NCBI RefSeq assembly: GCF_001969365.1
Contig: NZ_CP019312.1
Location: 868,001-932,000, forward strand
Reading direction: 5' to 3'
From: Tateyamaria omphalii
GTDB lineage: Bacteria > Pseudomonadota > Alphaproteobacteria > Rhodobacterales > Rhodobacteraceae
Length of the DNA: 64,000 nucleotides
Part shown: piece by piece, positions 19,815 to 28,657 of the stretch
Position numbering within the stretch: the first letter of the stretch is position 1
Layout of the letters: every line of letters begins with the position of its first letter
The notes under the pieces: model-generated
Seen by the model: the letters and a program-made list of their open reading frames with translations, nothing else
Told to the model about the DNA's origin: nothing
The model's database searches: none
Translations under genes and position numbers: made by a program

Positions 19815-20495
19815 TCAGGCGCAGATGCCGTCCACCTGCACCCCGTCCCACGGCAAAAGCACATCGCTTTGGCGGGACTGGGGCAGGGGGGCCACAGGCA
19901 TGGACTGCGAAATCAGGGCGTGCAGACGCTGCGTCCGGTCGCCTTGCGGATCAAGGGCACGGCAGCACACGAACTCCTCGACGATGGAGCCCTGCTGCTC
20001 GAAGCCAAAGTCCAGAAACCGCCGCTCGTCCGACACGTCGAACAGGTACGGATCGTCGCTGAACCGATGCTCGCGCGCGGCTCTCAACGGTGAATAGCCT
20101 GTCACGTCCCGGTTCTGCCATTGCCAGACATGGGTCAACTCATGGGCGAACAGCATTGCAGCGATCAGGTTGATCTCGCCCGGGTAGTCCGGGACGTAGT
20201 CGTCCAGATACCAGTCCCTGTCAAAAAGCACCGTCTGCCACAGGGCCACGGCAGCAGGCTTGGCCGTCACGATGTCGGTAGTGGGCGGCGGCAGGATCTT
20301 CTCGCGGCAGGTCGTGCGGGGCCGCGCCTTGCGTTTGAACGTGACAGCCCGCGTCGGCGCACCGTCCACCAGCCGCACGCGGTTGTGGTTCAACTGATCC
20401 CCGTGGATCGCGCTGGCAAAGGCACGCTCGGCGTCCGTCATGGGACGACCGCAACCGGCCAGCAGCGTCAGGATCAAAAGGGCGCGCAGGATCAT
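19815..20495 (-). CDS. Lipoprotein with HExxH zinc-protease-like motif
   Basis: 226 residues. A lipobox (LTLLAGC, Cys15) marks it for lipidation. HELTH at residues 118-122 within AAMLFAHELTHVWQWQN is a zinc-metalloprotease-type motif of the kind seen in DUF4157-like proteins; a downstream acidic ligand may be one of the Glu residues in IVEEFV. Four further Cys residues occur. Proteolytic activity is only inferred. It is upstream of the YdcZ gene on the same strand. Confidence 0.75.
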   Translation of the reverse strand: MILRALLILTLLAGCGRPMTDAERAFASAIHGDQLNHNRVRLVDGAPTRAVTFKRKARPRTTCREKILPPPTTDIVTAKPAAVALWQTVLFDRDWYLDDYVPDYPGEINLIAAMLFAHELTHVWQWQNRDVTGYSPLRAAREHRFSDDPYLFDVSDERRFLDFGFEQQGSIVEEFVCCRALDPQGDRTQRLHALISQSMPVAPLPQSRQSDVLLPWDGVQVDGICA

Positions 20496-20638
20496 ATGCG
20501 CAGTAGGGGCCAGATCGAGACGGGGATCAAGACACGAAACCGCGTTTATACTCGCGCAGGTGTCGCGGCCCCGTGATCAGAGGTGATGGCGCGGGGGGTG
20601 TTTGTGTCAGCGGCGCGTCCCCACGTTTTTATCATCAT

Positions 20639-20657
20639 CGCGGGGACACTCCCCGCG
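20639..20657. other. 8-bp hairpin upstream of the 26-codon ORF
   Basis: CGCGGGGA and TCCCCGCG flank a three-base loop, in the 220-base gap between the lipoprotein gene and the small ORF at 20716. No T tract. It could lie in the leader of the small ORF; nothing else is recognisable in this gap. Confidence 0.4.
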
Positions 20658-20715
20658 GAGCGCACCGCAGGCCACCGCTCACGGGTTCCCGGCCTGCCTG
20701 GAAAGGAGAGAAGAG

Positions 20716-20796
20716 ATGGCAAAAGTCATTGTGCCGACCATGTTCGGCTTCGCCAGCCTGATGAGCCTGTGGGCCATCGTTGGCGCCACGATTTGA
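20716..20796 (+). CDS. 26-residue hydrophobic peptide (candidate small membrane protein)
   Basis: The ATG is preceded by a near-perfect ribosome site (AAAGGAGAG at 20702-20710, 5 bases away). The peptide starts MAKVIVPTMFGFASL and continues as one hydrophobic segment to the stop, long enough to cross a membrane once. It has no recognised family. The strength of the ribosome site and a charged first turn before the hydrophobic run argue for translation; the short length leaves real doubt. Confidence 0.45.
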   Translation: MAKVIVPTMFGFASLMSLWAIVGATI

Positions 20797-20922
20797 TGGT
20801 TTCACCGCCGGTCAACTGGACGTCCCGGAGGTGATGCGCGCGGCGGAGGGTCGTTTTGTGTGTCCCCCTTAATGAGTATGGCCCCCGCCGCCTTTAACAT
20901 GCCCCGAAGATGCTTCGATTTG

Positions 20923-20941
20923 GTAAACGCTCGTTAACCAT
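20923..20941 (+). promoter_or_regulatory. CtrA-like binding site
   Basis: GTAA-N7-TTAACCAT matches the alphaproteobacterial CtrA consensus TTAA-N7-TTAACCAT except for the first base. The same bases form a near palindrome (GGTAAACG / CGTTAACC). It lies about 20-40 bases before the hairpin RNA candidate, suitable for controlling it. Confidence 0.5.
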
Positions 20942-20944
20942 TTG

Positions 20945-21028
20945 CGCGGCATATGAGGCAGAACCCGGGCCACGTTGGCCTGGTTCATTTAGCGAGTACC
21001 GGCGGAGGCGAAAGCCTCCGCCTTTTTT
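20945..21028 (+). ncRNA. Candidate small RNA with two hairpins
   Basis: No protein-like frame is seen here. Hairpin one is GAACC..GGCCA / TGGCC..GGTTC (20961-20986, two-base and one-base bulges, CGT loop). Hairpin two is the strong terminator at 21001-21028. A linker of 14 bases separates them. An isolated terminator with no gene upstream in the same direction except the 26-codon ORF, plus the CtrA-like box before it, suggests a short transcript. The 5' end is a guess; the alternative is the 3' end of the small-ORF mRNA. Confidence 0.4.
21001..21028 (+). terminator. Strong intrinsic terminator
   Basis: GGCGGAGGC, GAAA tetraloop, GCCTCCGCC, then six T residues: a textbook rho-independent terminator for rightward transcription. 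Confidence 0.9.
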
Positions 21029-21032
21029 CCCA

Positions 21033-21236
21033 GCGCACGGCGAAGCCGTGCGCGTCGCCCGGCAGCATATCACGAAGTGATGTGCGAAAGGGTTCGTTGC
21101 AATTCTCGCAACACACTGCTCCGATCCCAGTTTGAACTGCGCGCAATAGGGCGGAATCAAGGCCACAGGCCGACGCCCCATCGCCGGGTCAGCGGCTCTG
21201 CCGCATCATTCGGCAGCGCATTGCATAGCAATGCGC
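21033..21236. repeat. Array of short palindromic hairpins
   Basis: Six hairpins follow one another in about 200 bases: GCGCACGGC/GCCGTGCGC with GAA loop (21033-21053), CATATCAC/GTGATGTG with GAA loop (21066-21084), GTTGC/GCAAC (21096-21112), a nested GGGCG..GGCC/GGCC..CGCCC (21149-21178), CTGCCG/CGGCAG (21198-21216), and GCGCATTGC/GCAATGCGC with ATA loop (21216-21236). The nested one shares its core with 41770-41801. The rest of the gene-free stretch 20797-21409 holds the CtrA-like box, the RNA candidate and, from 21237 to 21409, nothing I can identify. Confidence 0.7.
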
Positions 21237-21409
21237 GAGAGAAACGCCCCCCGGCACGGCGATAGGGTTGGTGTATGCGCGCCGTTCAGATCGAAGATGT
21301 ACGTGGCGACCATAAAGCTCTGCCGCGGCAAGGTCGGATCACCGCACCACGGCCCGTCGATGGGGCGGCTTCGAGCATTCTTAAATTCCAAGTCGGCGAG
21401 ATATACGTC

Positions 21410-21961
21410 TCAACTCATTCGCTTGTCGTTCAACTCGTCCAATATCTCTTTGACGGGAACCTTGTACGCCGCATTTGGGCCCATGCTATTCGCGTAGCCT
21501 AGTTTTTCCGCAGCCTTATGCAGAAAAGACAAATTGACCTGACCTTGTCTCAACGCTGCTACAACCTCGTCATCGGTCATATCATCAATGCGGCAGGCGA
21601 TTTCTTCCATGAACGTGTCACTGTTTCGTATCGCAAGCAAGGTCGGCAATATGCGATCAGAGTCGCGGCGCTGGGTCAGCCATTCAAGCTGTTCGATTGA
21701 GCGCATGCCATCCATGAATTTGCAAAATCGCAAGCGCGCAGCGATGAGATAGCGGGGGCTACCGTCCGGAATGTTCAGGCTTTCGATGGATGCGTGAATG
21801 TGTCGATCAAGATTGCGCAGATCATGTTTGAAGCGCTTGAACGACATAAAGAGCCGGTACCGATGTGTGATGTACTGGATCAAAATCGTTGCCAGCGTAC
21901 CGAAGGCGGCGCCGACCAGCGCGGGCCTTAGATCGGAGGCGATGCCAAGTGACTCAAACAT
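21410..21961 (-). CDS. Unknown protein with N-terminal membrane anchor
   Basis: 183 residues starting MFESLGIASDLRPALVGAAFGTLATILIQYI, one membrane segment, followed by a basic stretch (HRYRLFMSFKRFKHDLR) and a helical cytoplasmic domain with acidic motifs (RIDDMTDDEVVAAL). No family recognised. The ATG at 21961 sits inside the end of parE (ATGTTTGA, 8-base overlap), so it is translated with parE. Sampled rows are near 47% GC, lower than parE, which suggests acquisition. It lies beside the hairpin array. Confidence 0.7.
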   Translation of the reverse strand: MFESLGIASDLRPALVGAAFGTLATILIQYITHRYRLFMSFKRFKHDLRNLDRHIHASIESLNIPDGSPRYLIAARLRFCKFMDGMRSIEQLEWLTQRRDSDRILPTLLAIRNSDTFMEEIACRIDDMTDDEVVAALRQGQVNLSFLHKAAEKLGYANSMGPNAAYKVPVKEILDELNDKRMS

Positions 21962-23909
21962 CCAACTCCTCCACAAACCTCGCATTCTCCTGAATATACT
22001 GAAACCGCATCTCCGGCTTCTTGCCCATCAAACGCTCAACCAGATCCCCGGTCTCTCCCGGTTCATCCTCGTCAATCGACACACGGATCAATTTCCGCGT
22101 GGCCGGGTTCATGGTGGTGTCCTTCAGATCCTTCGCGTCCATCTCGCCCAGACCCTTGAAGCGGGACACGTCGATCTTGCCCTTACCGCCCAATCCGCGC
22201 TCCATCAGGTCGTTCTTTTCGACCTCATCCAGGCAATAGACGCGCCGCGCGCCCTGCGTCAGCCGGAACAGGGGTGGGCAGGCCAGATACAGGTGCCCCG
22301 CATCAATCATGGGCCGCATCTGGGTATAGAAAAACGTCATCAGCAGCGCGGCGATATGCGCGCCGTCCACATCCGCGTCCGTCATGATAATGACCTTGTC
22401 ATAGCGCAAGTCATCGAGGTTGAACTTGGTGCCCAACCCAACGCCAAGCGCCTGGGTCAGATCCGAAATCTCTGCATTCGAGCCCAGCTTGGACGAGGCC
22501 GCCCCCAACACGTTCAGGATCTTTCCGCGCAGGGGCAACAGCGCCTGCGTCTTGCGGTCCCGCGCCATTTTGGCAGACCCACCCGCACTGTCGCCCTCGA
22601 CAATGAACAATTCGGTCCCGTCGCGGGTTGAAGAAGAGCAGTCCACCAATTTGCCGGGAAGCCTGAGTTTCTTAGTGGCGGATTTGCGTTGTGTTTCCTT
22701 CTCGGCCCTTCTGCGCAGCCGTTCCTCGGCGCGCAGGACAAGAAAGTCCAGGATCGCCCCGGCGGACTTGGTGTCCGCGGCCAACCAATTGTCAAAATGG
22801 TCGCGGACAGAGTTTTCGACCATCCGCTGCGCCTCGACCGTGGCCAGACGGTCCTTGGTCTGGCCCACGAATTCCGGCTCACGGATGAAACACGACACCA
22901 GCGCGCCGGCGCCGGTGGTCAGGTCCTCGCGCGTGATCGTGCTGGCCTTCTTGTTGTTGACCAACTCGCCATAGGCCTTGATCCCCTTCAGGATCGCGGC
23001 CCAGAACCCGGCTTCGTGCGTGCCGCCTTCCGGCGTGGGCACGGTGTTACAGTAACTCTGGATGAACCCGTCGCGCGACGGGGTCCAGTTGATCGCCCAT
23101 TCGACTTTGCCCGGCACCTGGAATTTCTCGAACGACACAGACCCGGCAAAAGGGGCGTCGGCATAGGTGGTCGCGCCGCCCATCGCCTCGGTCAGATAGT
23201 CGGCCAGCCCGCCGGGAAAGTGGAAGGTCGCCTCGCGCGGCGTCTCGCCGTCGTCGATGGCGGTTTTCCAGCGGATTTCCACGCCCGAAAACAGATAGGC
23301 CTTCGATCGCGCCATCTTGAACAGCCGCGCGGGTTTCAGCTTGAGCGACCCAAAGATGTCCGGGTCCGGGTGAAAGGTGACGGATGTGCCGCGTCGGTTG
23401 GGGGCGGCCCCGATCTTTTCCAGCTTTGTCTGCGGCACGCCACGGGCAAACTCCATGGCAAAAAGCTCGCGGTTGCGGGCCACCTCGACCCGCAGATGGT
23501 CGGACAGCGCGTTGACCACGGAGGAGCCGACACCGTGCAGACCGCCCGACGTCTCGTAGCTGTCGCCGGAAAATTTCCCGCCCGCGTTCAGCGTGCAAAA
23601 GATGATCTCAAGCGCGCTCTTTGCGGGATCCTTGGGGTGCGGATCGGTCGGGATGCCCCGCCCATTGTCGCGCACCGACACATGGCCGTTCTCGTGCAGT
23701 TCCACCTCGATCCACGTGGCGTGCCCGGCCACCGCCTCGTCCATGGAGTTGTCGATGATCTCTGCCACCATGTGGTGCAGCGCGCGGTCATCCTTGCCCC
23801 CGATGTACATGCCGGGGCGCAGGCGCACGTGCTCCATATCCTCAAGCACCTGGATCGAAGATGCGTCATAATCCGAAGACTTGGGTGTCCCGCTCAATAG
23901 ATCGGTCAT
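21954..23909 (-). CDS. parE: DNA topoisomerase IV subunit B
   Basis: 651 residues. The GHKL ATPase part has VRLRPGMYIGG, EIIDNSMDEAVAGHA, DNGRGIP and GGLHGVGSSVVNALS. The TOPRIM part has ELFIVEGDSAGGSAKMARDR and IIMTDADVDGAHI. The C-terminus (FKGLGEMDAKDLKDTTMNPATRKL) is standard. Length and ending mark it as ParE rather than GyrB. With ParC it decatenates chromosomes. ATG 23909 is chosen; the codons before it are not family-like. Confidence 0.96.
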   Translation of the reverse strand: MTDLLSGTPKSSDYDASSIQVLEDMEHVRLRPGMYIGGKDDRALHHMVAEIIDNSMDEAVAGHATWIEVELHENGHVSVRDNGRGIPTDPHPKDPAKSALEIIFCTLNAGGKFSGDSYETSGGLHGVGSSVVNALSDHLRVEVARNRELFAMEFARGVPQTKLEKIGAAPNRRGTSVTFHPDPDIFGSLKLKPARLFKMARSKAYLFSGVEIRWKTAIDDGETPREATFHFPGGLADYLTEAMGGATTYADAPFAGSVSFEKFQVPGKVEWAINWTPSRDGFIQSYCNTVPTPEGGTHEAGFWAAILKGIKAYGELVNNKKASTITREDLTTGAGALVSCFIREPEFVGQTKDRLATVEAQRMVENSVRDHFDNWLAADTKSAGAILDFLVLRAEERLRRRAEKETQRKSATKKLRLPGKLVDCSSSTRDGTELFIVEGDSAGGSAKMARDRKTQALLPLRGKILNVLGAASSKLGSNAEISDLTQALGVGLGTKFNLDDLRYDKVIIMTDADVDGAHIAALLMTFFYTQMRPMIDAGHLYLACPPLFRLTQGARRVYCLDEVEKNDLMERGLGGKGKIDVSRFKGLGEMDAKDLKDTTMNPATRKLIRVSIDEDEPGETGDLVERLMGKKPEMRFQYIQENARFVEELDV

Positions 23910-23973
23910 GGCTGCTGCTCTTTGTTGGTTGCGCGCCACTATGCCAGAGCGGTTCAGACGGGGGAAGAGCGGA

Positions 23974-24657
23974 TCAGGCAGGCCAGTGCGTTCCGAGATG
24001 GCCTGCCAGTTGTTGCGCCGTCACCATCTCCTGATAGCGGTCCATCTGGTGGTCGAACCGCAGGAACCGTCGCTGACCTTCGCCGGCATGAACCTCACCC
24101 AGATGCTGAAAGCTCGACGGCAGGTCACAGACCTTGTCGTCATTGCGGTTCAGGCAAAGGCATTTGGAGGCGGGCGCCGGCTGCACGACCCCGCGCGTCA
24201 CCCGCGGCGCGGCAAAGGCGATGCCCGGCACATTGTGGGTGCGCACCAGAATCTGCGTGGCGGCGGCGCCCAGCGAATGGCCCACGATGTATTTGGGGCG
24301 GTAGCGTTTTTGCTGCATCCAGTCGGCAATCACCTTGGCATGGCGCATGAACCCCTGGTGCCAGATCACGTCATGCGCGCCCCATTTGTCGGTCAATTCG
24401 TCGTTCAGCCGGTACTTCTTGCCGCCAAAATTCAGAACCCGCAGGTTGAACTTCATGTAATCAGCCACCGAGTTCGACCCGGGGATCAGCAGGATGTTCT
24501 GCTTCAGGAACACGGCCTGCACGTGGTTCTTGTTCAGCTTGTCCTTCACACTCGCATCCAGCGATGTCCTGGGCGGGCGGCGCTTGAACAGAAGGTAGGC
24601 CGCTTCGACCATCTTGGCCGCGCGTGCGATTTCGTATCTATGGGTCACTGAAAACAT
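23974..24657 (-). CDS. Lipase (class 3)-like alpha/beta hydrolase
   Basis: 227 residues. The nucleophile elbow GHSLG is in YIVGHSLGAAATQIL, preceded by a strand (AVFLKQNILLIPGSNSVADY) that matches class 3 lipase-like proteins, and followed by an acid and His region (NDDKVCDLPSS...HLGEVHAG). No signal peptide. ATG 24657 is preferred to GTG 24678. It is isolated by 60-odd bases from both parE and the next hydrolase, on the same strand. Substrate unknown. Confidence 0.78.
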   Translation of the reverse strand: MFSVTHRYEIARAAKMVEAAYLLFKRRPPRTSLDASVKDKLNKNHVQAVFLKQNILLIPGSNSVADYMKFNLRVLNFGGKKYRLNDELTDKWGAHDVIWHQGFMRHAKVIADWMQQKRYRPKYIVGHSLGAAATQILVRTHNVPGIAFAAPRVTRGVVQPAPASKCLCLNRNDDKVCDLPSSFQHLGEVHAGEGQRRFLRFDHQMDRYQEMVTAQQLAGHLGTHWPA

Positions 24658-24720
24658 CCGTCGCTGAAAAATATTCACACGACTATGGCGCGAACGCGGT
24701 GGTCTGTGAAGCCTGTTGGG

Positions 24721-25587
24721 CTAGGCCAGCCAGTCCCGCACGATCCCCGCAACCTCATCCGGTTTCTGATGCAAGAGCCAATGATCGGCCCCGTCCACAT
24801 GCGCCCGGGTCAGCGCAGGCGCAAAGTCTTCCAACCCTTCTGTCGACACGGGCAGCAACGCGGTGTCGCCACCGGCCCAGATCAGCAGATGCGGGCAGCG
24901 GACCTGCAACCGGTCCAGTGGCAGCTTGGGCATCGCCACCGGCACACCCGGATCCGCAACGATGAGGGGGGAGGCGCGATACCAGTTGATCATGCCCTTC
25001 AAGCCCGATTGGCGCCACACGGCCTTGTAGGCCTCCAAACGGTCCCCATGCAGCCATGACATATCCATCTTGGCCGAAAACAGCCTCAGCAACCTGTCAA
25101 AGTCGTCGGCAGCCAAGGCATCCTCTGACCCCGGACTGCGCAGAAAATTGATGTATTGCGACGCCTCGGATTGCGCGCCACCGGCGGCCATGGCCCGTTG
25201 AAAGGGCACAGGGTGCACGCCATTTGCAATGATCAGATGGGACACCAGATCAGGGCGGAACATGGCGAGACCGTAAGCCACGGACGCGCCCCAGTCATGG
25301 CCCATCACGATGACCGGCCCCGCATCACCGATCAGGTCTGCCATGTCACCCACCAGCTTCGATGTGGCATAGGCCCCCACATCGTCCGGGGCATAGCTTG
25401 CGCCGTAGCCGCGCTGATCCGGGGCCACACAGTGATACGTGTCGGCCAGACGCGTCGCGACCTCGTCCCAGGCGCCGCCGTATTCCGGGAAACCATGCAG
25501 CATCAACAGCGTGGGCCGCGTGGGATCACCCCAACTGCGGATCGTGAACGCGTGCCCGCCCAAGGTACGGGTGCTGACCTGCATCAT
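24721..25587 (-). CDS. Alpha/beta hydrolase (epoxide hydrolase-like)
   Basis: 288 residues. The oxyanion region is LMLHGFPEYGGAWDEVA, the nucleophile is Asp in VMGHDWGASVAYGLA (typical of epoxide hydrolases and haloalkane dehalogenases), and HVDGADHWLLHQKP supplies the His. The Asp nucleophile and HGFPE motif favour epoxide hydrolase. Start ATG 25587 overlaps the stop of the preceding esterase gene (ATGA), so the two hydrolases form an operon. Confidence 0.85.
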   Translation of the reverse strand: MMQVSTRTLGGHAFTIRSWGDPTRPTLLMLHGFPEYGGAWDEVATRLADTYHCVAPDQRGYGASYAPDDVGAYATSKLVGDMADLIGDAGPVIVMGHDWGASVAYGLAMFRPDLVSHLIIANGVHPVPFQRAMAAGGAQSEASQYINFLRSPGSEDALAADDFDRLLRLFSAKMDMSWLHGDRLEAYKAVWRQSGLKGMINWYRASPLIVADPGVPVAMPKLPLDRLQVRCPHLLIWAGGDTALLPVSTEGLEDFAPALTRAHVDGADHWLLHQKPDEVAGIVRDWLA

Positions 25588-26873
25588 TGGCCCTTGGGCA
25601 AGGTCTCGAACCGCAGGCCCTTGGCGGTGCGTGGCGCAAAGCCGCGCCAATAGGTGTGATCCTCGGTCGGTGTACCTGCATCATCCACGGCAACGATCCC
25701 GTCGGCGGCATTCGGCACCAGTTCAAGGTACTCGGCCTTCTCGCCTTCGCCCTTCAGGTGCATCCCGAAAAAGGCTGTCGCGAAGTGCTGGGCAATGTTG
25801 TTCATGCGCGTCGTGTCCCACACCGCATCGGCATAGTGTTCGAACGGTACGAACTCGAGCCCTTCAACCGGTTCCCAGCTTTCCTTGGGCGCAGGCATCG
25901 GTGCGGCGGCATTGTGGTTGGCATAGTCAAAGGTCAGCAAGTGCCGGTCCGTTCCGGCCGCTGCTGTGAAAAAGGCGCGCATCGCGTCATAGACCGATAC
26001 GTCGTCGTCGCTGCCCGCCATCAACAGCGTCGGCACCCGCAGATCGGCCACGCCGCTTGCATCCCAGAAGCCTGCGTTGTTGCCCCACGGACCAATGGCA
26101 ATGATTGCCTTGACCCGCGGGTCCATCAACGCCTCGTGACTTTCGGACTGCTCCAGGTGGACTTCGAGCAACCCGTTCGGGGCCCCCCAGCTGAACTCGG
26201 TCGAGGCCTGCGTCACACCGGCCCCACCAAAGATAAGCGCGCCATACCCGCCCATCGAATAGCCGACGACGCCCGTGTTGTCGGCGTCAATGATGTCGCC
26301 AATGGGCCCGCCCAGCCCGGCCATGTGATCCAGAACAAAGGCCTGGTCCAACGGACGGTTGTAGAGGGTCGAGCCAAAGGCCGCCTGATCCGAATACAGG
26401 CTGTCGGTGTGGTCGATGGACACGGTGACATAGCCTTTGGAGGCCAGGTTCTCGCCAAGATGGCTCATCAGGAAGCGATTGCCGGGATAGCCGTGGCTGA
26501 TGATGACCAGCGGATAGCGCGTGCCGGTCGCGGGTGCGGCATCACGGGCAGCGCGGCCAGTCAGTGTCACCTCGGTCGCACCATCCCGCAACATGGCAGT
26601 GTATGTCCCACCCTGTTCCGTACCTTCCGCCGCCGGATACCACACCTCAAGCGTCAGGGGCCGGTCATATCTGGGAATGACGCCTTCTGACACGTTCAGC
26701 ACATCGACCCGGTCGGGCATGGTAACCTCGAGCGTCTGCACGCCGATGGGCAAGGGGCCATAGGGCGCTAATTCAGGGGCGTCTGGTCGGACCTGGTCGA
26801 TCGGATTGCCTGACGCGGCAGCGCCTGACAACGTCGCAACAAGGGCCAGACCAGTGGCGCGGGGGATGGTCAT
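25584..26873 (-). CDS. Exported alpha/beta hydrolase (PAF-acetylhydrolase/dienelactone-hydrolase-like)
   Basis: 429 residues with a signal peptide (MTIPRATGLALVATLSGAAASG). LEVWYPA, PLVIISHGYPGNR, the elbow GYSMGGYGAL and a late DYANHN give an esterase with a Ser nucleophile, resembling chlorophyllase/PAF-AH relatives. Periplasmic ester hydrolysis is likely. AAGGAA precedes ATG 26873. The 187-base upstream gap is AT-rich around 26900-26940 and probably contains its promoter. Confidence 0.82.
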   Translation of the reverse strand: MTIPRATGLALVATLSGAAASGNPIDQVRPDAPELAPYGPLPIGVQTLEVTMPDRVDVLNVSEGVIPRYDRPLTLEVWYPAAEGTEQGGTYTAMLRDGATEVTLTGRAARDAAPATGTRYPLVIISHGYPGNRFLMSHLGENLASKGYVTVSIDHTDSLYSDQAAFGSTLYNRPLDQAFVLDHMAGLGGPIGDIIDADNTGVVGYSMGGYGALIFGGAGVTQASTEFSWGAPNGLLEVHLEQSESHEALMDPRVKAIIAIGPWGNNAGFWDASGVADLRVPTLLMAGSDDDVSVYDAMRAFFTAAAGTDRHLLTFDYANHNAAAPMPAPKESWEPVEGLEFVPFEHYADAVWDTTRMNNIAQHFATAFFGMHLKGEGEKAEYLELVPNAADGIVAVDDAGTPTEDHTYWRGFAPRTAKGLRFETLPKGQ

Positions 26874-27060
26874 TGGAAATTCCTTTGGCAAGATTCAACC
26901 TATGGTAACATATCAAATAACTATATTGCCACTTTGACAGAGCTATTTTCGAGTGCAAGCAATGTCTTGCGCTGTGGACTTGCGCTGTGAGGCAGCGCTG
27001 CTTCGCGCAGATGCCGAAACGGGGTTGAGGCTGCATCCGGCTGCGCCTAAATCTGGACAT

Positions 27061-27696
27061 ATGCGTTTTTACCGCTCCCTCGCCCTTGCAATGGCCATCG
27101 CCTTGCCCGCCACGATGCTGGCCGCGCATCCGCATGTCTTCGTGGACACGAAGCTGCGTGTCGTCGTGGGCGATGACGGCAGCTTTCAGGGGGTCGAGGT
27201 TCGGTGGACCTATGACGACTTCTATTCCCTGCTCCTGCTGACGGATTACGGCCTCGACAATGACGGCGACGGTCAGTTGACTGACAGCGAACTCAAGCGG
27301 CTCGACGGGTTTGACCTGCAATGGATTCCGGGGTTCGAGGGCGACAGCTATGCGCTGCGCAACGGAACGCCGGTCCGGCTGGGCAAGCCGCAAGGACGCG
27401 GCGTGTCGGTTGACGCGGGACGCATCACAACCGTGCATTTTCGCCCGGCAAGTGGCACGGCGGACGGGCTTGTGATCAAGGCATACGATCCGACCTTCTA
27501 TACGGCGTATGATCTGATCGGCCCCGTCGCGGTCGACGGTCCCTGCGATGCGGCAATTCAACGGGCTGACCTTGATGCTGCCTACACCTTGGTCGAGGAG
27601 TTGCTTTACGCCACACCTACATCACAGGTCGAAGAGGCTTACCCGGAAGTGGGCGAGGCCTTCGCCGATACGGTTACGCTTTCATGCTCTGGCTAA
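27061..27696 (+). CDS. DUF1007 family exported protein
   Basis: 211 residues: signal peptide ([20 protein letters not shown]) followed at once by [15 protein letters not shown], the DUF1007 hallmark, and an EF-hand-like loop [12 protein letters not shown] that may bind metal. These proteins are usually encoded next to NicO-type transporters, as here, where it overlaps the transporter gene by 13 bases. A role as periplasmic metal-handling partner is inferred. Confidence 0.88.
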   Translation: MRFYRSLALAMAIALPATMLAAHPHVFVDTKLRVVVGDDGSFQGVEVRWTYDDFYSLLLLTDYGLDNDGDGQLTDSELKRLDGFDLQWIPGFEGDSYALRNGTPVRLGKPQGRGVSVDAGRITTVHFRPASGTADGLVIKAYDPTFYTAYDLIGPVAVDGPCDAAIQRADLDAAYTLVEELLYATPTSQVEEAYPEVGEAFADTVTLSCSG

Positions 27697-28574
27697 GGAT
27701 CGGCACCGCGCTTTTTGTCAGCGGCGCGCTTTTGTGGCTCTTCGGCTTTGGCGGCATGTCGGATATCGGCCAGTGGGCCACAGCCCAGCAGCGTGAAACG
27801 CAGAACGCCCTTGCCGGTGGGCTCCGTGCGGTCCGCGCGGGCGAACCGGGCGCGTGGCTTGCGCTCATGGTCCTGTGCGCGGCCTACGGCTTTTTTCATG
27901 CGGCGGGTCCGGGGCATGGCAAATTGGTGATCGGCGGCTACGGGGCCGCCGAACAGGTCACGGCCCGACGGCTGTCGGTGCTGGCGGTGGCGTCCTCCTT
28001 GGCGCAGGCGCTGACGGCGGTCGTCCTCGTGGCGCTTGGCGCATTTGTGCTGGGCTGGGGGCGCACCGAAATGACAAACACGGCGGACCGGATTCTCGCC
28101 CCCGCCAGCTATATCGCAATCGCCCTCGTCGGGCTTTGGTTGGTGGTGCGCGGCCTGCGCCGCACACGCGGCGCTGCGTCCCACGCGCACCACATCGACG
28201 AACACGGTCAGTGCAGCACTTGCGGTCACGCCCATGCGCCCAGTCCCGCACAGGCGGCGGCGGTGACGTCCTGGCAGGATGCGGCGGCCATCATCGGGTC
28301 CATCGCGATCCGGCCCTGCACGGGCGCGGTGTTTCTGCTGATCCTTTGTTTCGGCCTCGGCATCCCGTGGGCGGGCATCGCCGGGGCCTTCGTCATGGGG
28401 CTGGGCACCGCCAGCGTGACGGTTCTGGTCGCGATCACTGCGGTCGGTGCGCGCCAGTCGGTCCTTGCGGGCTGGTCAGGCACCGGGGCCGTCCGGGCCA
28501 TGGGCCTGATCGAGGTGGCCGCAGGCGCCCTGATCGCCCTGATCGCCACCGCGCTTGTCCTGCCGCTTCTCTGA
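27684..28574 (+). CDS. NicO/RcnA-like nickel-cobalt family transporter
   Basis: 296 residues with about six membrane segments. [14 protein letters not shown] is the conserved family motif; a cytoplasmic His/Cys-rich loop ([19 protein letters not shown]) is a metal-binding patch. [18 protein letters not shown] marks the second half. It likely exports or imports Ni2+/Co2+ or a related metal together with the DUF1007 protein that precedes and overlaps it. Confidence 0.88.
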   Translation: MLWLRIGTALFVSGALLWLFGFGGMSDIGQWATAQQRETQNALAGGLRAVRAGEPGAWLALMVLCAAYGFFHAAGPGHGKLVIGGYGAAEQVTARRLSVLAVASSLAQALTAVVLVALGAFVLGWGRTEMTNTADRILAPASYIAIALVGLWLVVRGLRRTRGAASHAHHIDEHGQCSTCGHAHAPSPAQAAAVTSWQDAAAIIGSIAIRPCTGAVFLLILCFGLGIPWAGIAGAFVMGLGTASVTVLVAITAVGARQSVLAGWSGTGAVRAMGLIEVAAGALIALIATALVLPLL

Positions 28575-28657
28575 ACAGGGCGCCCCCGGGGCGGTATCCT
28601 GTCACCCGTCTAACGCAGGGTCTTTCCTTGCACAAAAAGCAGGCGTAAGGGTGGGGT

